Positions 1 through 8,110 of a DNA stretch of 64,000 bases are shown one piece after another (positions within the stretch are counted from its first letter, which is position 1; each line of letters starts with the position of its first letter). Origin of the DNA: AEGEAN-183 sp964342745 (GTDB lineage: Bacteria; Pseudomonadota; Gammaproteobacteria; Magnimaribacterales; Magnimaribacteraceae). Made by a program: the position numbers and the translations under genes. The notes beneath the pieces were generated by a model. The model did not search any database, had not been told where the DNA came from, and saw nothing but the letters and a program-made list of their open reading frames with translations. The DNA lies in contig CAYFFW010000002.1 in assembly GCA_964342745.1 (NCBI GenBank), positions 35,360 through 99,359 of the forward strand. Direction: 5' to 3'.

Positions 1-90
1 CCTAAAAAGTTGACAACTGAAGAAATTGCTGAATCTTGGAAGCCCTACAGATCTATAGCTGCGTTAATATTATGGTCGTCTTATGACTAG
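1..90 (+). CDS. DNA-3-methyladenine glycosylase II-like protein, C-terminal end only (partial)
   Basis: An open frame enters from the left edge and stops with TAG at 88-90, giving 29 residues. The end reads ESWKPYRSIAALILWSSYD, which matches the C-terminal signature (W-R/K-PYRS-x-AA-x-x-LW) of AlkA-type alkylbase DNA glycosylases of the HhH-GPD superfamily. Those enzymes remove 3-methyladenine and related lesions in base excision repair. The catalytic HhH-GPD region lies outside the window, so the assignment rests on this short tail. Its last 8 bases overlap the start of the next gene, which suggests translational coupling. Confidence 0.7.
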   Translation, partial: PKKLTTEEIAESWKPYRSIAALILWSSYD

Positions 91-556
91 TAAAAATAAC
101 TTAGGAATTACTCTAAGAAAAAAACCTAAGACTAATCTTAAAAGTCTTCTTTTCTTGTATGAAATGAATTTCATAAGAATCAATGAAATAGTCCCTGGTT
201 ATGATTACAGTGCGAATTTGTCTTATTATTTACCCGAGGGTAAAGAAAACCTTGAAGTTATTCTTGATTTTCAAAGAGATTCGAAATACACCTCTACCTT
301 ACGTATAAATCAATCTGAGTCTTTCAATAAGAGATTAAGACCAATGGAGATATCAGTAGCTATTTATCATGACCTTAAAATGGCTGAAGTAAGAAAGTTT
401 AATGGTAAACAATTATTTTGGGCTCGAAATAAGTACCCAAATACCAATATGTTTCATAAAGATGAGAAATATCAATGGAATAAATTTCTTTCTGAATGGT
501 TAATTTTTTCTAAAAAAGAAGGGTTATCTAAAAAAATATTAATTAATGTTCCATAA
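83..556 (+). CDS. DUF1249 (YqiB-like) protein
   Basis: A 157-residue soluble protein resembling E. coli YqiB. Shared features are the LYEMNF motif near residue 25, the central SVAIYHDLKMAEV segment, and the tail YPN..MFHKDEKYQWNKFLSEWL (YqiB has [23 protein letters not shown]). The family is widespread in Gammaproteobacteria and its biochemical role is unknown; in E. coli it lies near cpdA and nudF. No signal peptide or membrane segment is seen. It overlaps the upstream alkA-like gene by 8 bases and is followed by a clear terminator, so the two probably end one transcript. Confidence 0.85.
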   Translation: MTSKNNLGITLRKKPKTNLKSLLFLYEMNFIRINEIVPGYDYSANLSYYLPEGKENLEVILDFQRDSKYTSTLRINQSESFNKRLRPMEISVAIYHDLKMAEVRKFNGKQLFWARNKYPNTNMFHKDEKYQWNKFLSEWLIFSKKEGLSKKILINVP

Positions 557-607
557 CAGTGCATTTGTACAAAATTAGTGCAATTATCATTAATTAACTA
601 ATAAAAC

Positions 608-630
608 AGCCCTGTACTAGGGCTTTTTTT
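608..630 (+). terminator. Rho-independent terminator after the DUF1249 gene
   Basis: A perfect 6-bp stem AGCCCT (608-613) / AGGGCT (619-624) with loop GTACT is followed by a T run to 630. It ends the upstream transcript. It lies only 45 bases before the glutamine synthetase start codon, so that gene needs either a promoter in this short AT-rich gap or regulated read-through. Confidence 0.85.
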
Positions 631-674
631 ATGATATTATAAAAATTATTTTTTTAAGTATGGAGTAAATTAAA

Positions 675-1652
675 ATGTCAGAAACAACAATCTATGAATA
701 TGTATGGCTAGATGGCTTTGAACCAGAGCCTTCTATTAGAAGTAAAATTAAAGCTACTGGAGATGATGTACCTCCAGAGTGGTCGTTCGATGGTTCTTCA
801 ACTCAACAAGCTGAAGGAGGAAGTTCAGACTGCTTGTTGTTACCTGTTAACACCTACGACTGCCCTTTATTTTCAGATTACCTTGTTATGTGCCAAGTTC
901 ATACTGGGGAACATGAAGTGCATCCTTCAAACACTAGAGATGCAGCTGCAAAAGTGGTATCAGATGAATGGTGGTTTGGTTTTGAACAAGAATATTTCTT
1001 CACAAACAAAGATGGAAGTCCGCTAGGTTGGGAAGATGGCACCCCAAGACCACAAGGAGATTATTATTGTGGTGTTGGTTCAAACAATGTACAAGGAAGA
1101 GAAATTTCTGAAGCTCATTTAGAGGCCTGTATTGATGCTGGAATTGAACTAACTGGAACTAATGCTGAGGTTGCCTTGGGTCAATGGGAGTATCAATGCC
1201 TAGGAAGAGGTGTTAAAGCAGGAGATGATCTTTGGATGAGCAGATACTTGCTTTATAAAATTGCTGAAGACTTTGGGGTTGGCGTGAATATTCACCCCAA
1301 ACCAAAGACTGGGGATTGGAACGGTTCCGGCATGCATACTAATTTTTCAAATGAACAAATGAGAACTAATGGCTCTGAAGAGCTGTTTAAATCTATGTGT
1401 GAAAAGCTAGGAGAGGTTCATGAAGAAGGCATTTCACTTTATGGCTCAGATAATGACATGAGGCTAACTGGGCTTCATGAAACACAAAATATAAATGAGT
1501 TCTCTTATGGTGTTAGTGACAGAGGGGCTAGCATTAGAATCCCAGTATATACTCTTGAACATGACTGGAATGGATACCTAGAAGATCGAAGGCCTGCTTC
1601 CAATGCAGATCCGTATAAGATAATAGCTCACTTAGTAGGAACTTTATCTTAA
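675..1652 (+). CDS. Type II (eukaryote-like) glutamine synthetase
   Basis: ATP-dependent ligation of ammonia to glutamate, giving glutamine, in the cytoplasm. The 325-residue chain has an N-terminal beta-grasp domain (about 1-95) with the DGSST latch motif (39-43) and a catalytic domain. In the latter, metal and substrate residues fit the GSII pattern: FGFEQE with E104 and E106, GQWEYQ with E172, NGSGMHTNFS with H221, SDRGASIR (281-288) and EDRRPASN (303-310). There is no C-terminal adenylylation-site region as in the bacterial GSI enzyme, and at 325 residues it is shorter than GSI (about 470). A GGAG ribosome-binding site lies 9 bases before the ATG. It is directly followed by ntrB-ntrC, which supports a role in nitrogen control. 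Lateral acquisition is possible but is inference. Confidence 0.9.
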   Translation: MSETTIYEYVWLDGFEPEPSIRSKIKATGDDVPPEWSFDGSSTQQAEGGSSDCLLLPVNTYDCPLFSDYLVMCQVHTGEHEVHPSNTRDAAAKVVSDEWWFGFEQEYFFTNKDGSPLGWEDGTPRPQGDYYCGVGSNNVQGREISEAHLEACIDAGIELTGTNAEVALGQWEYQCLGRGVKAGDDLWMSRYLLYKIAEDFGVGVNIHPKPKTGDWNGSGMHTNFSNEQMRTNGSEELFKSMCEKLGEVHEEGISLYGSDNDMRLTGLHETQNINEFSYGVSDRGASIRIPVYTLEHDWNGYLEDRRPASNADPYKIIAHLVGTLS

Positions 1653-1698
1653 GTGTTCTAGATAGTTAGAATTTAAGTTGAATTATTTTTTAACTGAG

Positions 1699-1723
1699 TA
1701 AAGGTGTAAAAACCACACCTTTA
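1699..1723 (+). terminator. Hairpin between glutamine synthetase and ntrB (terminator or attenuator)
   Basis: A perfect 9-bp inverted repeat TAAAGGTGT (1699-1707) / ACACCTTTA (1715-1723) with a 7-base loop, followed by a weakly T-rich tail TTTATAA. It probably reduces transcription from the glutamine synthetase gene into ntrB, giving more enzyme than regulator, or stabilises the upstream mRNA end. Confidence 0.6.
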
Positions 1724-1739
1724 TTTATAAGGATGGTTC

Positions 1740-2825
1740 ATGGAAAAATCTAGTAAGAATTATCTTGATGAATTAAAAGCTGGCGTACTTTTATTAGATA
1801 AATCATTAAAAGTTAAATACTTAAATGCTTCAGCCCAGTCTATTCTAGACATAAGCTTAAAGGCTTCAAAGAATAAGAGTCTGGAAGAATTATTTTTTGA
1901 AGAACCTGATAAATCAAAAAAACTTCTAAGTGATCTTAAAAAAAAGCACTCCTTCTCCAAAGTAGACGCTCTTCTAATATTGAAAGGAGGGAAGAAAGTA
2001 CTTTGTGACTACCATATCCAAACCCTTAAGGAAGGTTTTTTATTAGAAATACTAAGTAAAGACTATTCTTATGAAATTAAAGAAAGGTTAAGGTCTCAAG
2101 CTAATCAAGAAATTACTTCGGCCTTTATAAGAGGGCTTGCTCACGAGATTAAAAATCCATTAAGCGGTATAAGAGGGTCAGCTCAGCTATTGAGCCAAAA
2201 ACTTCCTCAAGACCATTTAACTGAATATACCGACATAATTATCAACCAAACAGACAGATTAACTACTTTAGTTGATGATATTTTGGGTCCTAACAGGAAA
2301 CCTAATTTTGAACTACAAAATATTCATGCACCTCTTGAGAATGTTATAAGTCTGTTAAATCAAGATTTAACTAAAAATGGCATTGATCTAGTTAAAGATT
2401 ATGACCCGAGTATTCCAGAAATTTCTATAGATATTTATCTTTTAGAACAAAGCATCTTGAATCTTATCAATAATGCTAAGGAGTCTTTAGTCGAAGGAGA
2501 GATTCTATCTCCCGAGATAAAATTAATTACCCGAATAAAACATCAAGAGTTGTTGGGAGAGACTCAGCACAGGACAGTATGCAAAATCTCTGTGATTGAT
2601 AATGGTCCTGGCATACCTAGAGAGATAAAAGATTCAGTATTTTTCCCTATGATATCTTCAAAAACTAAAGGGTCAGGTCTTGGACTTTCAATTACTCAGG
2701 GGATTATTTCTCAACACAATGGAACTGTAAAATATGAAAGTGAACCTGGTAATACTGAATTTAGTATCTTTATACCAATAACAAACTATCAATATAAAGA
2801 GGAGTTAAGTAGAGCAAATGCCTAA
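1740..2825 (+). CDS. glnL: Nitrogen regulation sensor histidine kinase NtrB
   Basis: Sensor kinase that phosphorylates NtrC under nitrogen limitation. The 361 residues comprise an N-terminal PAS-like domain (about 8-110), a HisKA dimerisation segment with the phospho-acceptor H135 in AHEIKNPLSGIRGSAQLL, and a C-terminal HATPase with N-box LNLINNAKESL, G1 box DNGPGIP and G2 box GSGLGLSI. There are no membrane segments, as in the cytoplasmic NtrB (GlnL) family. A good ribosome-binding site (AAGGATGG) precedes the ATG. Its last 8 bases overlap the ntrC start, the usual ntrBC coupling. P-II proteins and the UTase/UR system are not in this window. Confidence 0.92.
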   Translation: MEKSSKNYLDELKAGVLLLDKSLKVKYLNASAQSILDISLKASKNKSLEELFFEEPDKSKKLLSDLKKKHSFSKVDALLILKGGKKVLCDYHIQTLKEGFLLEILSKDYSYEIKERLRSQANQEITSAFIRGLAHEIKNPLSGIRGSAQLLSQKLPQDHLTEYTDIIINQTDRLTTLVDDILGPNRKPNFELQNIHAPLENVISLLNQDLTKNGIDLVKDYDPSIPEISIDIYLLEQSILNLINNAKESLVEGEILSPEIKLITRIKHQELLGETQHRTVCKISVIDNGPGIPREIKDSVFFPMISSKTKGSGLGLSITQGIISQHNGTVKYESEPGNTEFSIFIPITNYQYKEELSRANA

Positions 2826-4203
2826 AAGAAATTTAGTCTGGGTAGTCGATGATGATGAGTCAATAAGATGGGTCTTAGAAAAGGGACTTTCTGAGAAAGG
2901 TCTAAAAGTTGAAACATTTGAATCTGCACATCAAGTGGTTAAAAAGTTAGAAGAAGAGAGCCCAGAGGCAATACTAACTGATATAAAAATGCCTGGTACA
3001 AGTGGGTTAGTACTATTAGATCAGGTGAAGGAAATTAGGCCTGATATACCTGTAATAATAATGACAGCTCATTCTGATCTTGAAAGTGCTGTTGAATCTT
3101 ATGAACATGGCGCCTGGGAATACCTACCTAAACCATTTGATATAGATGAAGCTACAAAAATAGTAAAAAGAGCAATAGCCTCTGAAGAAGAGCTTGAAGA
3201 AAAGACTGAATATGCTCCAAAAGCAGAAATAATAGGGGAAGCTCCAGCTATGCAAGAGGTTTTTAGAGCTATAGGAAAATTATCGAATTCTAATTCTACT
3301 GTTCTGCTTGTGGGACAGTCTGGCACTGGTAAAGAATTAGTAGCTAAGGCTTTATATCAACACAGCCCTAGAAAAAATAAGGCTTTTATAGTTTTGAATA
3401 TGGCCGATATACCAAAGGAGTTACTAGAAGCTGAACTATTTGGTCATGAAAAGGGAGCTTTTACAGGAGCTGACGAAAGAAGAATAGGAAGATTTGAGCA
3501 AGCAAATGAAGGTACATTATTTTTAGATGAAATTGGAGATATGCCCATAGATACTCAAACCAGATTGTTAAGAGTTCTTTCTAATGGAGAGTTTTATAGA
3601 GTTGGTGGCAGGAAACCAATAAAAGTTAATGTAAGGATAATAGCGGCTACACACCAAAGCCTAGAAGAGCAAGTTGAAAAAGGAGTTTTTAGAGAAGACC
3701 TTTTTCATCGTTTAAATGTAATTAAAATATCTCTTCCAAAACTTAATGAAAGAAGAGAAGACATATCTTCTTTAAGTAAACACTTTCTTAAAATGAGCGC
3801 CCTTGAACTTGATGAAGAAACAAAATTTCTTTCTGAAGAGGTAGAAAATTATCTCTTCAAACTTCCTTGGCCTGGAAATGTAAGGCAACTAGAAAATGCT
3901 TGCAGATGGTTAACTGTCATGTCGCCTGCAAGACAAATAAGGTTGGAAGATTTACCAGTTGATCTTAAGAATGAAAGCACCGAATCGAAGACCGAATGGA
4001 CAGGTACATTAAAGTCTTGGGCTGAAGACTCTTTAGCTAAAGGAGAAACAGAATTACTAGATCTAGCTTTACCAGAATTTGAGAAAACAATGATAGAGGC
4101 AGCTCTTGGGAAAACTATGGGTAAAAAAAATGAAGCGGCTAAATTATTAGGATGGGGCAGAAATACTCTTACCAGAAAAATTAAAGATTTAGGTATGAAC
4201 TAA
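2818..4203 (+). CDS. glnG: Nitrogen regulation response regulator NtrC, sigma-54 activator
   Basis: Transcription activator of nitrogen-assimilation genes. It has a receiver domain (1-120) with phospho-acceptor D55 in LTDIKMPG and K105. The AAA+ domain (about 138-370) carries Walker A GQSGTGKE (166-173), the sigma-54-contacting GAFTGA loop (213-218) and Walker B LFLDEIG (234-240). A C-terminal Fis-type helix-turn-helix ends KNEAAKLLGWGRNTLTRKI. The intact GAFTGA loop implies that RpoN is encoded elsewhere in the genome. I did not find a convincing sigma-54 -24/-12 promoter (TGGCAC-N5-TTGCA) before the glutamine synthetase gene. Length 461 matches enterobacterial NtrC (about 469). Confidence 0.93.
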   Translation: MPKRNLVWVVDDDESIRWVLEKGLSEKGLKVETFESAHQVVKKLEEESPEAILTDIKMPGTSGLVLLDQVKEIRPDIPVIIMTAHSDLESAVESYEHGAWEYLPKPFDIDEATKIVKRAIASEEELEEKTEYAPKAEIIGEAPAMQEVFRAIGKLSNSNSTVLLVGQSGTGKELVAKALYQHSPRKNKAFIVLNMADIPKELLEAELFGHEKGAFTGADERRIGRFEQANEGTLFLDEIGDMPIDTQTRLLRVLSNGEFYRVGGRKPIKVNVRIIAATHQSLEEQVEKGVFREDLFHRLNVIKISLPKLNERREDISSLSKHFLKMSALELDEETKFLSEEVENYLFKLPWPGNVRQLENACRWLTVMSPARQIRLEDLPVDLKNESTESKTEWTGTLKSWAEDSLAKGETELLDLALPEFEKTMIEAALGKTMGKKNEAAKLLGWGRNTLTRKIKDLGMN

Positions 4204-4208
4204 CTTTC

Positions 4209-4622
4209 CTATTTTGATAACGGCATTCCACTGCCTTCCCAAGTCATCATTCCACCTCCAATTACATTTATATCAATATAACCTTCTTTTATAAGCGTCA
4301 ATCCAAGTTTTTTTGAATTCATCCCTGTTCTGCACACAAGAACAACCGGTTTTTCTTTAGGGTGTTTATTAGCATTCAAATATTGATCTAGTCTATCTTC
4401 TTGAACATTTATAGACCCAGCAATATGACCTGAAGAGAATTCTTGAGAAGGTCTAACATCTATTAAAAGCGCTTCTTCTTTATTTATCTTTCTGGTGGCC
4501 TCGCTAGGACTTAATTTTGTACCGCCCTTTCTGCTCTCATAAAGTATTAAAGCCACAATACTTAAGATCAAAAGCATAAATGCAATGAAATTCTGAGAGA
4601 TGAAAAGAAAGAATGTGTCCAT
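4209..4622 (-). CDS. Membrane-anchored rhodanese-like protein (YibN type)
   Basis: 137 residues with one N-terminal membrane helix (about 9-28) and a cytoplasmic rhodanese domain (about 38-135). The active-site loop VCRTGMNS carries C97, the residue expected to hold a persulfide, and the domain also has LIDVRPSQEFSSGHIAGSINV. This matches the YibN family, commonly found near gpm and secB genes in gammaproteobacteria; here the divergent neighbour is phosphoglycerate mutase. The exact sulfur acceptor is unknown. A perfect -10 hexamer (TATAAT, 4639-4634 on this strand) lies only about 12 bases before the ATG and there is no Shine-Dalgarno sequence, so the message may be nearly leaderless. Confidence 0.85.
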   Translation of the reverse strand: MDTFFLFISQNFIAFMLLILSIVALILYESRKGGTKLSPSEATRKINKEEALLIDVRPSQEFSSGHIAGSINVQEDRLDQYLNANKHPKEKPVVLVCRTGMNSKKLGLTLIKEGYIDINVIGGGMMTWEGSGMPLSK

Positions 4623-4700
4623 TTTGGAACGTGATTATATAGCTTAGTACGTTAGAATGGTCTCTTTCAAAGAATTTAATTTAAGATTAACCAAAAACAA

Positions 4701-5315
4701 ATGTCATCGCTAGTTCTTGTAAGACACGGTCAGAGTAAATGGAATGAAAAGAATCTTTTCACTGGCTGGAAGGACCCTGACTTAACTAATAAGGGAGAAG
4801 AAGAAGCAACAAATGCAGGTTTACTTTTAAAAAAACATGGTTACAAATTTGATGTAATGTTTACTTCTGTTCTGTTAAGAGCTCAAAGAACCGGTCAGAT
4901 TATTCTAGAGAAAATGGGTCAAGAAGATTTAAGGATTTTGGAAGATAAGGCCTTAAATGAAAGAAACTATGGAGACCTTGCTGGGTTAAATAAAGATGAT
5001 GCCAAAAAAAAATGGGGTGAAGATCAGGTTCATAAATGGAGAAGATCATTTGATATCCCTCCTCCTGGAGGAGAGAGCCTAAAAATGACAGCCGAAAGAG
5101 TCCTTCCTTACTACGAATTAAATATACTTCCTTTACTAAAACAAAATCTTGAAATCATTGTAACAGCTCATGGAAACTCTCTTCGTTCGCTTGTAATGCA
5201 TTTGGAGAAATTAACTCCTAATGAAATTGTAAAACTTGAAATACCCACTGGTATGCCTATGTGTTATGAGATTAACCGAGAAGGAAAGGTTATTAATAAA
5301 GTTTTAATGACCTAA
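4701..5315 (+). CDS. gpmA: 2,3-bisphosphoglycerate-dependent phosphoglycerate mutase
   Basis: Interconverts 3- and 2-phosphoglycerate in glycolysis and gluconeogenesis through a phosphohistidine. The signature LVRHGQSKWNEKNLFTGW holds the catalytic H9 with R8; E87 (NERNYGDLAG) and H157 (AHGNSLR) complete the active site. At 204 residues it is shorter than E. coli GpmA (250) but keeps all catalytic motifs, like the compact versions seen in many bacteria. It faces yibN divergently and converges with hisF, whose stop codon abuts its own. Confidence 0.92.
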   Translation: MSSLVLVRHGQSKWNEKNLFTGWKDPDLTNKGEEEATNAGLLLKKHGYKFDVMFTSVLLRAQRTGQIILEKMGQEDLRILEDKALNERNYGDLAGLNKDDAKKKWGEDQVHKWRRSFDIPPPGGESLKMTAERVLPYYELNILPLLKQNLEIIVTAHGNSLRSLVMHLEKLTPNEIVKLEIPTGMPMCYEINREGKVINKVLMT

Positions 5316-6086
5316 CTAAAGAATGCGTACTGGAATTCCTGCCGATAACAATTTATTTTTGACAGCTTTAATTGAAAACTCAGAATAATGAAAAATACTA
5401 GCCGCTAAAACGGCTTCGACTCCACCTTTTAAAATTCCATCAATTAAATCTTTAGGGGAACCAGCACCGCCAGAGGCTATAACAGGAATAGAAGAATTTT
5501 GTGTTGCTTCTAGGTTTAAAAGGTTATCAAACCCCTGCTTAGTTCCATCTCTATCCATACTAGTCAGTAAAATCTCACCTGCTCCTAATTCTTCCACTTT
5601 CTTTATCCAATTAATTACATCTATACCAGTTTTTTTTCTTCCACCAAATGTGACTACTTCCCATTGAATAGGAGTATCTATTATTTTCTTTGCATCAATA
5701 GCCGCAACAATACACTGAGACCCAAACCTATTAGCTGCATCTTCGATTAAGTTTGGATTTTGCACCGCAGAAGTATTTATACTTACCTTGTCAGCTCCAG
5801 AACGAAGTAATTTATTTATATCCTCTATTTCTCTTATTCCTCCGCCAACTGTAAGTGGAATAAAAACTTCACTAGCTATCTGTTCTATGGTTCTATAGGT
5901 TATATGCCTTGATTCATGACTAGCTGAAATATCTAGAATAACTAATTCATCTGCACCTTCTTGATCGTACCGCTTAGCAACTTCTATAGGGTCTCCCGCA
6001 TCGGTTAGATTTGTAAAATTAATACCCTTTACTACTCGACCTTTATCTATATCTAAACAAGGAATTATTCTTTTGGTTAAAGTCAT
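5316..6086 (-). CDS. hisF: Imidazole glycerol phosphate synthase, cyclase subunit
   Basis: Histidine biosynthesis: with HisH it converts PRFAR and glutamine-derived ammonia into imidazole glycerol phosphate and AICAR. It is a 256-residue (beta/alpha)8 barrel with the catalytic pair D12 (PCLDIDKGRVVKG) and D131 (AAIDAK), and phosphate-binding loops VGGGIR and ASGGAG. It is the last gene of the hisB-hisH-hisA-hisF run and its start abuts hisA. HisI/HisE do not follow, unlike in many gammaproteobacterial his clusters. Confidence 0.96.
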   Translation of the reverse strand: MTLTKRIIPCLDIDKGRVVKGINFTNLTDAGDPIEVAKRYDQEGADELVILDISASHESRHITYRTIEQIASEVFIPLTVGGGIREIEDINKLLRSGADKVSINTSAVQNPNLIEDAANRFGSQCIVAAIDAKKIIDTPIQWEVVTFGGRKKTGIDVINWIKKVEELGAGEILLTSMDRDGTKQGFDNLLNLEATQNSSIPVIASGGAGSPKDLIDGILKGGVEAVLAASIFHYSEFSIKAVKNKLLSAGIPVRIL

Positions 6087-6820
6087 TAATCATGCCCTGC
6101 GGTTTCAATTGCTTCTTTCAAAGTAAAAGCACCCTCATAAAGAGATCTTCCACAAATTACTCCTGAAATGCTTACTTGATTTGATACTTCAGAAAGACTT
6201 TTTATTTGCTCTAAGCTAGATACGCCCCCTGAAGCTATCACAGGAAACTTACTATCAGAGGCGAAATCAAACGTTGCTTCTATATTTACTCCACTCATCA
6301 TTCCATCTCTTGAAATATCAGTGTAAACAACTGCAGCAAAAGGGTAATGGTTATATCTCCTTAAAAGATCTTTCGGTTTAATAGCTGTTTCTTCAACCCA
6401 TCCTTGAGTTTTTACATACCCATCCAATACATCAACTGCTAAGACAACTCTTTCAGGAAACTCAGAACAAATCTTTGATACTAAATTAGGATCAGTTACA
6501 GCTTTAGTACCAATAACTATTCTTTCAACCCCAGACTCTAAATAAATCTTTGCTTCTTCGTAACTTCTAATACCACCTCCTAATTGGACTGATTTACCAG
6601 GCAAAGTCTTGATTATAGAAAGAAGCATTTTTTTGTTAGTCGGCTTTCCTTTAATTGCTCCGTCTAAGTCGACTATATGTATAAATTCAGCTCCCTCTTC
6701 AAACCATTTAATAGCAACAGAAGAGGGGTCATCTGAAAAAATAGTTTCTTCAGACATTCTGCCCTCTCTAAGGCGTACGCATTTCCCTTCCTTTATATCT
6801 ATAGCCGGTATTACTATCAT
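6086..6820 (-). CDS. hisA: ProFAR isomerase (1-(5-phosphoribosyl)-5-[(5-phosphoribosylamino)methylideneamino]imidazole-4-carboxamide isomerase)
   Basis: Amadori isomerisation of ProFAR to PRFAR in histidine synthesis. The 244-residue (beta/alpha)8 barrel is paralogous to HisF, with catalytic D8 (IPAIDIKEGKCVRL) and D130 (LAVDVLDG) and the phosphate loops QLGGGIRS and ASGGVSS. Its stop codon shares a base with the hisF start and its start overlaps hisH by 4 bases, so the operon is tightly coupled. Confidence 0.96.
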   Translation of the reverse strand: MIVIPAIDIKEGKCVRLREGRMSEETIFSDDPSSVAIKWFEEGAEFIHIVDLDGAIKGKPTNKKMLLSIIKTLPGKSVQLGGGIRSYEEAKIYLESGVERIVIGTKAVTDPNLVSKICSEFPERVVLAVDVLDGYVKTQGWVEETAIKPKDLLRRYNHYPFAAVVYTDISRDGMMSGVNIEATFDFASDSKFPVIASGGVSSLEQIKSLSEVSNQVSISGVICGRSLYEGAFTLKEAIETAGHD

Positions 6821-7440
6821 TCAACCGCTCCATTCCACTCGATAAAATTCTTATATAGTTGGAGCCCAATAGACTGACTTTTTTCTGGGTGAAATTGAAC
6901 AGCAAATATAAAATCCTTAGCTATAGCTGATACAAACTCTATTCCATGTTTTGTCTTTCCAACTGCCTGATTAGAATCTTTACAACAGTAGCTATGAACA
7001 AAATAAAAGTAACTTGAATCAGGAATGTTCTTCCACATAGGATGATCTGAAGTCTGCTTAACTAAGTTCCAGCCCATGTGAGGAACTTTTATTTCTGATT
7101 TTTGGGGTAAACGTTCAATATGTCCATCAAATAGTCCCAAACATTCAGTGCCACCACTCTCTTCACTAGATTCGAGAAATAGTTGCATACCTACACAAAT
7201 TGCTAAAGTAGGCTTACTTAATACATTTTCCTTTACTACTTTATCAAGCCCAACTTTATCGAGAGCTTTCTTACAGTCCCCTATAGCTCCAACACCAGGG
7301 ATAACTATTTTTTCAGCTTCATTAATTTCACTCTTATTAGAAGTTATTAAAATAGAATATCTATCAGTTACCTTTTCTAAAGCCTTACTTACAGAATGTA
7401 AATTTCCCATACCGTAATCTATTACGGCAATTTTATTCAT
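6817..7440 (-). CDS. hisH: Imidazole glycerol phosphate synthase, glutamine amidotransferase subunit
   Basis: Class I glutaminase that feeds ammonia to HisF. The triad is visible: C82 in LAICVGMQLF, and H184 and E186 in VQFHPEKS; the oxyanion segment is PGVGAIGDC. Length 207 is typical. It lies one base downstream of the hisB stop codon and overlaps hisA by 4 bases. Confidence 0.95.
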   Translation of the reverse strand: MNKIAVIDYGMGNLHSVSKALEKVTDRYSILITSNKSEINEAEKIVIPGVGAIGDCKKALDKVGLDKVVKENVLSKPTLAICVGMQLFLESSEESGGTECLGLFDGHIERLPQKSEIKVPHMGWNLVKQTSDHPMWKNIPDSSYFYFVHSYCCKDSNQAVGKTKHGIEFVSAIAKDFIFAVQFHPEKSQSIGLQLYKNFIEWNGAVE

Positions 7441-7441
7441 T

Positions 7442-8029
7442 TTAAAGCGAACCTTTTGTGGAAGGGATTTTTTTGCCAGATTTACTATCTAATTCAATGG
7501 CCATTCTTAGTGCTCTACCGAAGGCCTTAAAAATAGTTTCTATCTGATGGTGAGTATTATCTCCACTAAAATTTTCTATGTGCAAAGTGACAAAAGAATG
7601 ATTACAAAAGGATTGAAAGAAATGTTCAAATAAGTCTACTTCCATGTCGCCAACAGTATCCTTTGCAAAGTCAACTCTCATAAAAAGGCCAGGTCTCCCA
7701 GAAAAGTCCAAAACTACCCTGGAAAGGGCTTCATCCAAAGGAATATAAGAATGACCATATCGTCTAATACCCGCCTTATCACCAACTGCCTTAGCAAGTG
7801 CCATTCCTAAAGTTATCCCTATATCTTCAACAGTGTGATGATTATCAACATGTAAATCTCCCTTGGCTTTTATTTCTAGATCAATTAGTCCATGACGCCC
7901 AATTTGATCCAACATATGATCTAAAAAAGGCAATCCAGTAGAAAAAGATGTTTCTCCTGTTCCATCTAAATTAAGTTTCAAGGAAATCTTAGTTTCAGAA
8001 GTATTTCTTTCTATCTCTGCTTTTCTCAT
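7442..8029 (-). CDS. hisB: Imidazoleglycerol-phosphate dehydratase (monofunctional)
   Basis: Dehydrates imidazole glycerol phosphate to imidazole acetol phosphate. It carries the di-manganese site motifs FLDHMLDQIGRHG, DNHHTVEDIGITLG and the C-terminal DNTHHQIETIFKAFGRAL. There is no fused histidinol-phosphatase domain, unlike E. coli HisB. The frame is open back to 8095, but I start at the ATG of 8029: a good AGAGGA ribosome-binding site precedes it, family homology begins there (MRKAEIERNT), and a perfect -10 box at 8063-8058 would start transcription downstream of 8095. The protein is then 195 residues, the normal size. Confidence 0.93.
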   Translation of the reverse strand: MRKAEIERNTSETKISLKLNLDGTGETSFSTGLPFLDHMLDQIGRHGLIDLEIKAKGDLHVDNHHTVEDIGITLGMALAKAVGDKAGIRRYGHSYIPLDEALSRVVLDFSGRPGLFMRVDFAKDTVGDMEVDLFEHFFQSFCNHSFVTLHIENFSGDNTHHQIETIFKAFGRALRMAIELDSKSGKKIPSTKGSL

Positions 8030-8057
8030 TAAGATCCTCTTAATAAATGGGTCGCGC

Positions 8058-8063
8058 ATTATA
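8058..8063 (-). promoter_or_regulatory. Candidate -10 box of the hisBHAF operon
   Basis: TATAAT on the minus strand (read 8063 to 8058) in the divergent hisB/mutY gap. A start site near 8051 would leave a leader of about 22 bases carrying the hisB ribosome-binding site. No good -35 hexamer is seen at the standard spacing, so the call rests on the -10 alone. Confidence 0.45.
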
Positions 8064-8110
8064 GCGGATAAGACTGACCTAATCATCAACCTCATATAAA
8101 ATCAGGTTTA

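Noticed and set aside
560..590. NtrC or sigma-54 promoter element before the glutamine synthetase gene (TGCA repeats)
   Set aside because: The dyad is 23 bp, not the 17-bp NtrC site, lies before a terminator, and no TGGCAC-N5-TTGCA follows.
8030..8095. Upstream extension of hisB to 8095
   Set aside because: The 22 extra residues are not in the family, have no ribosome-binding site, and lie upstream of the predicted start of transcription; the ATG at 8029 has AGAGGA.
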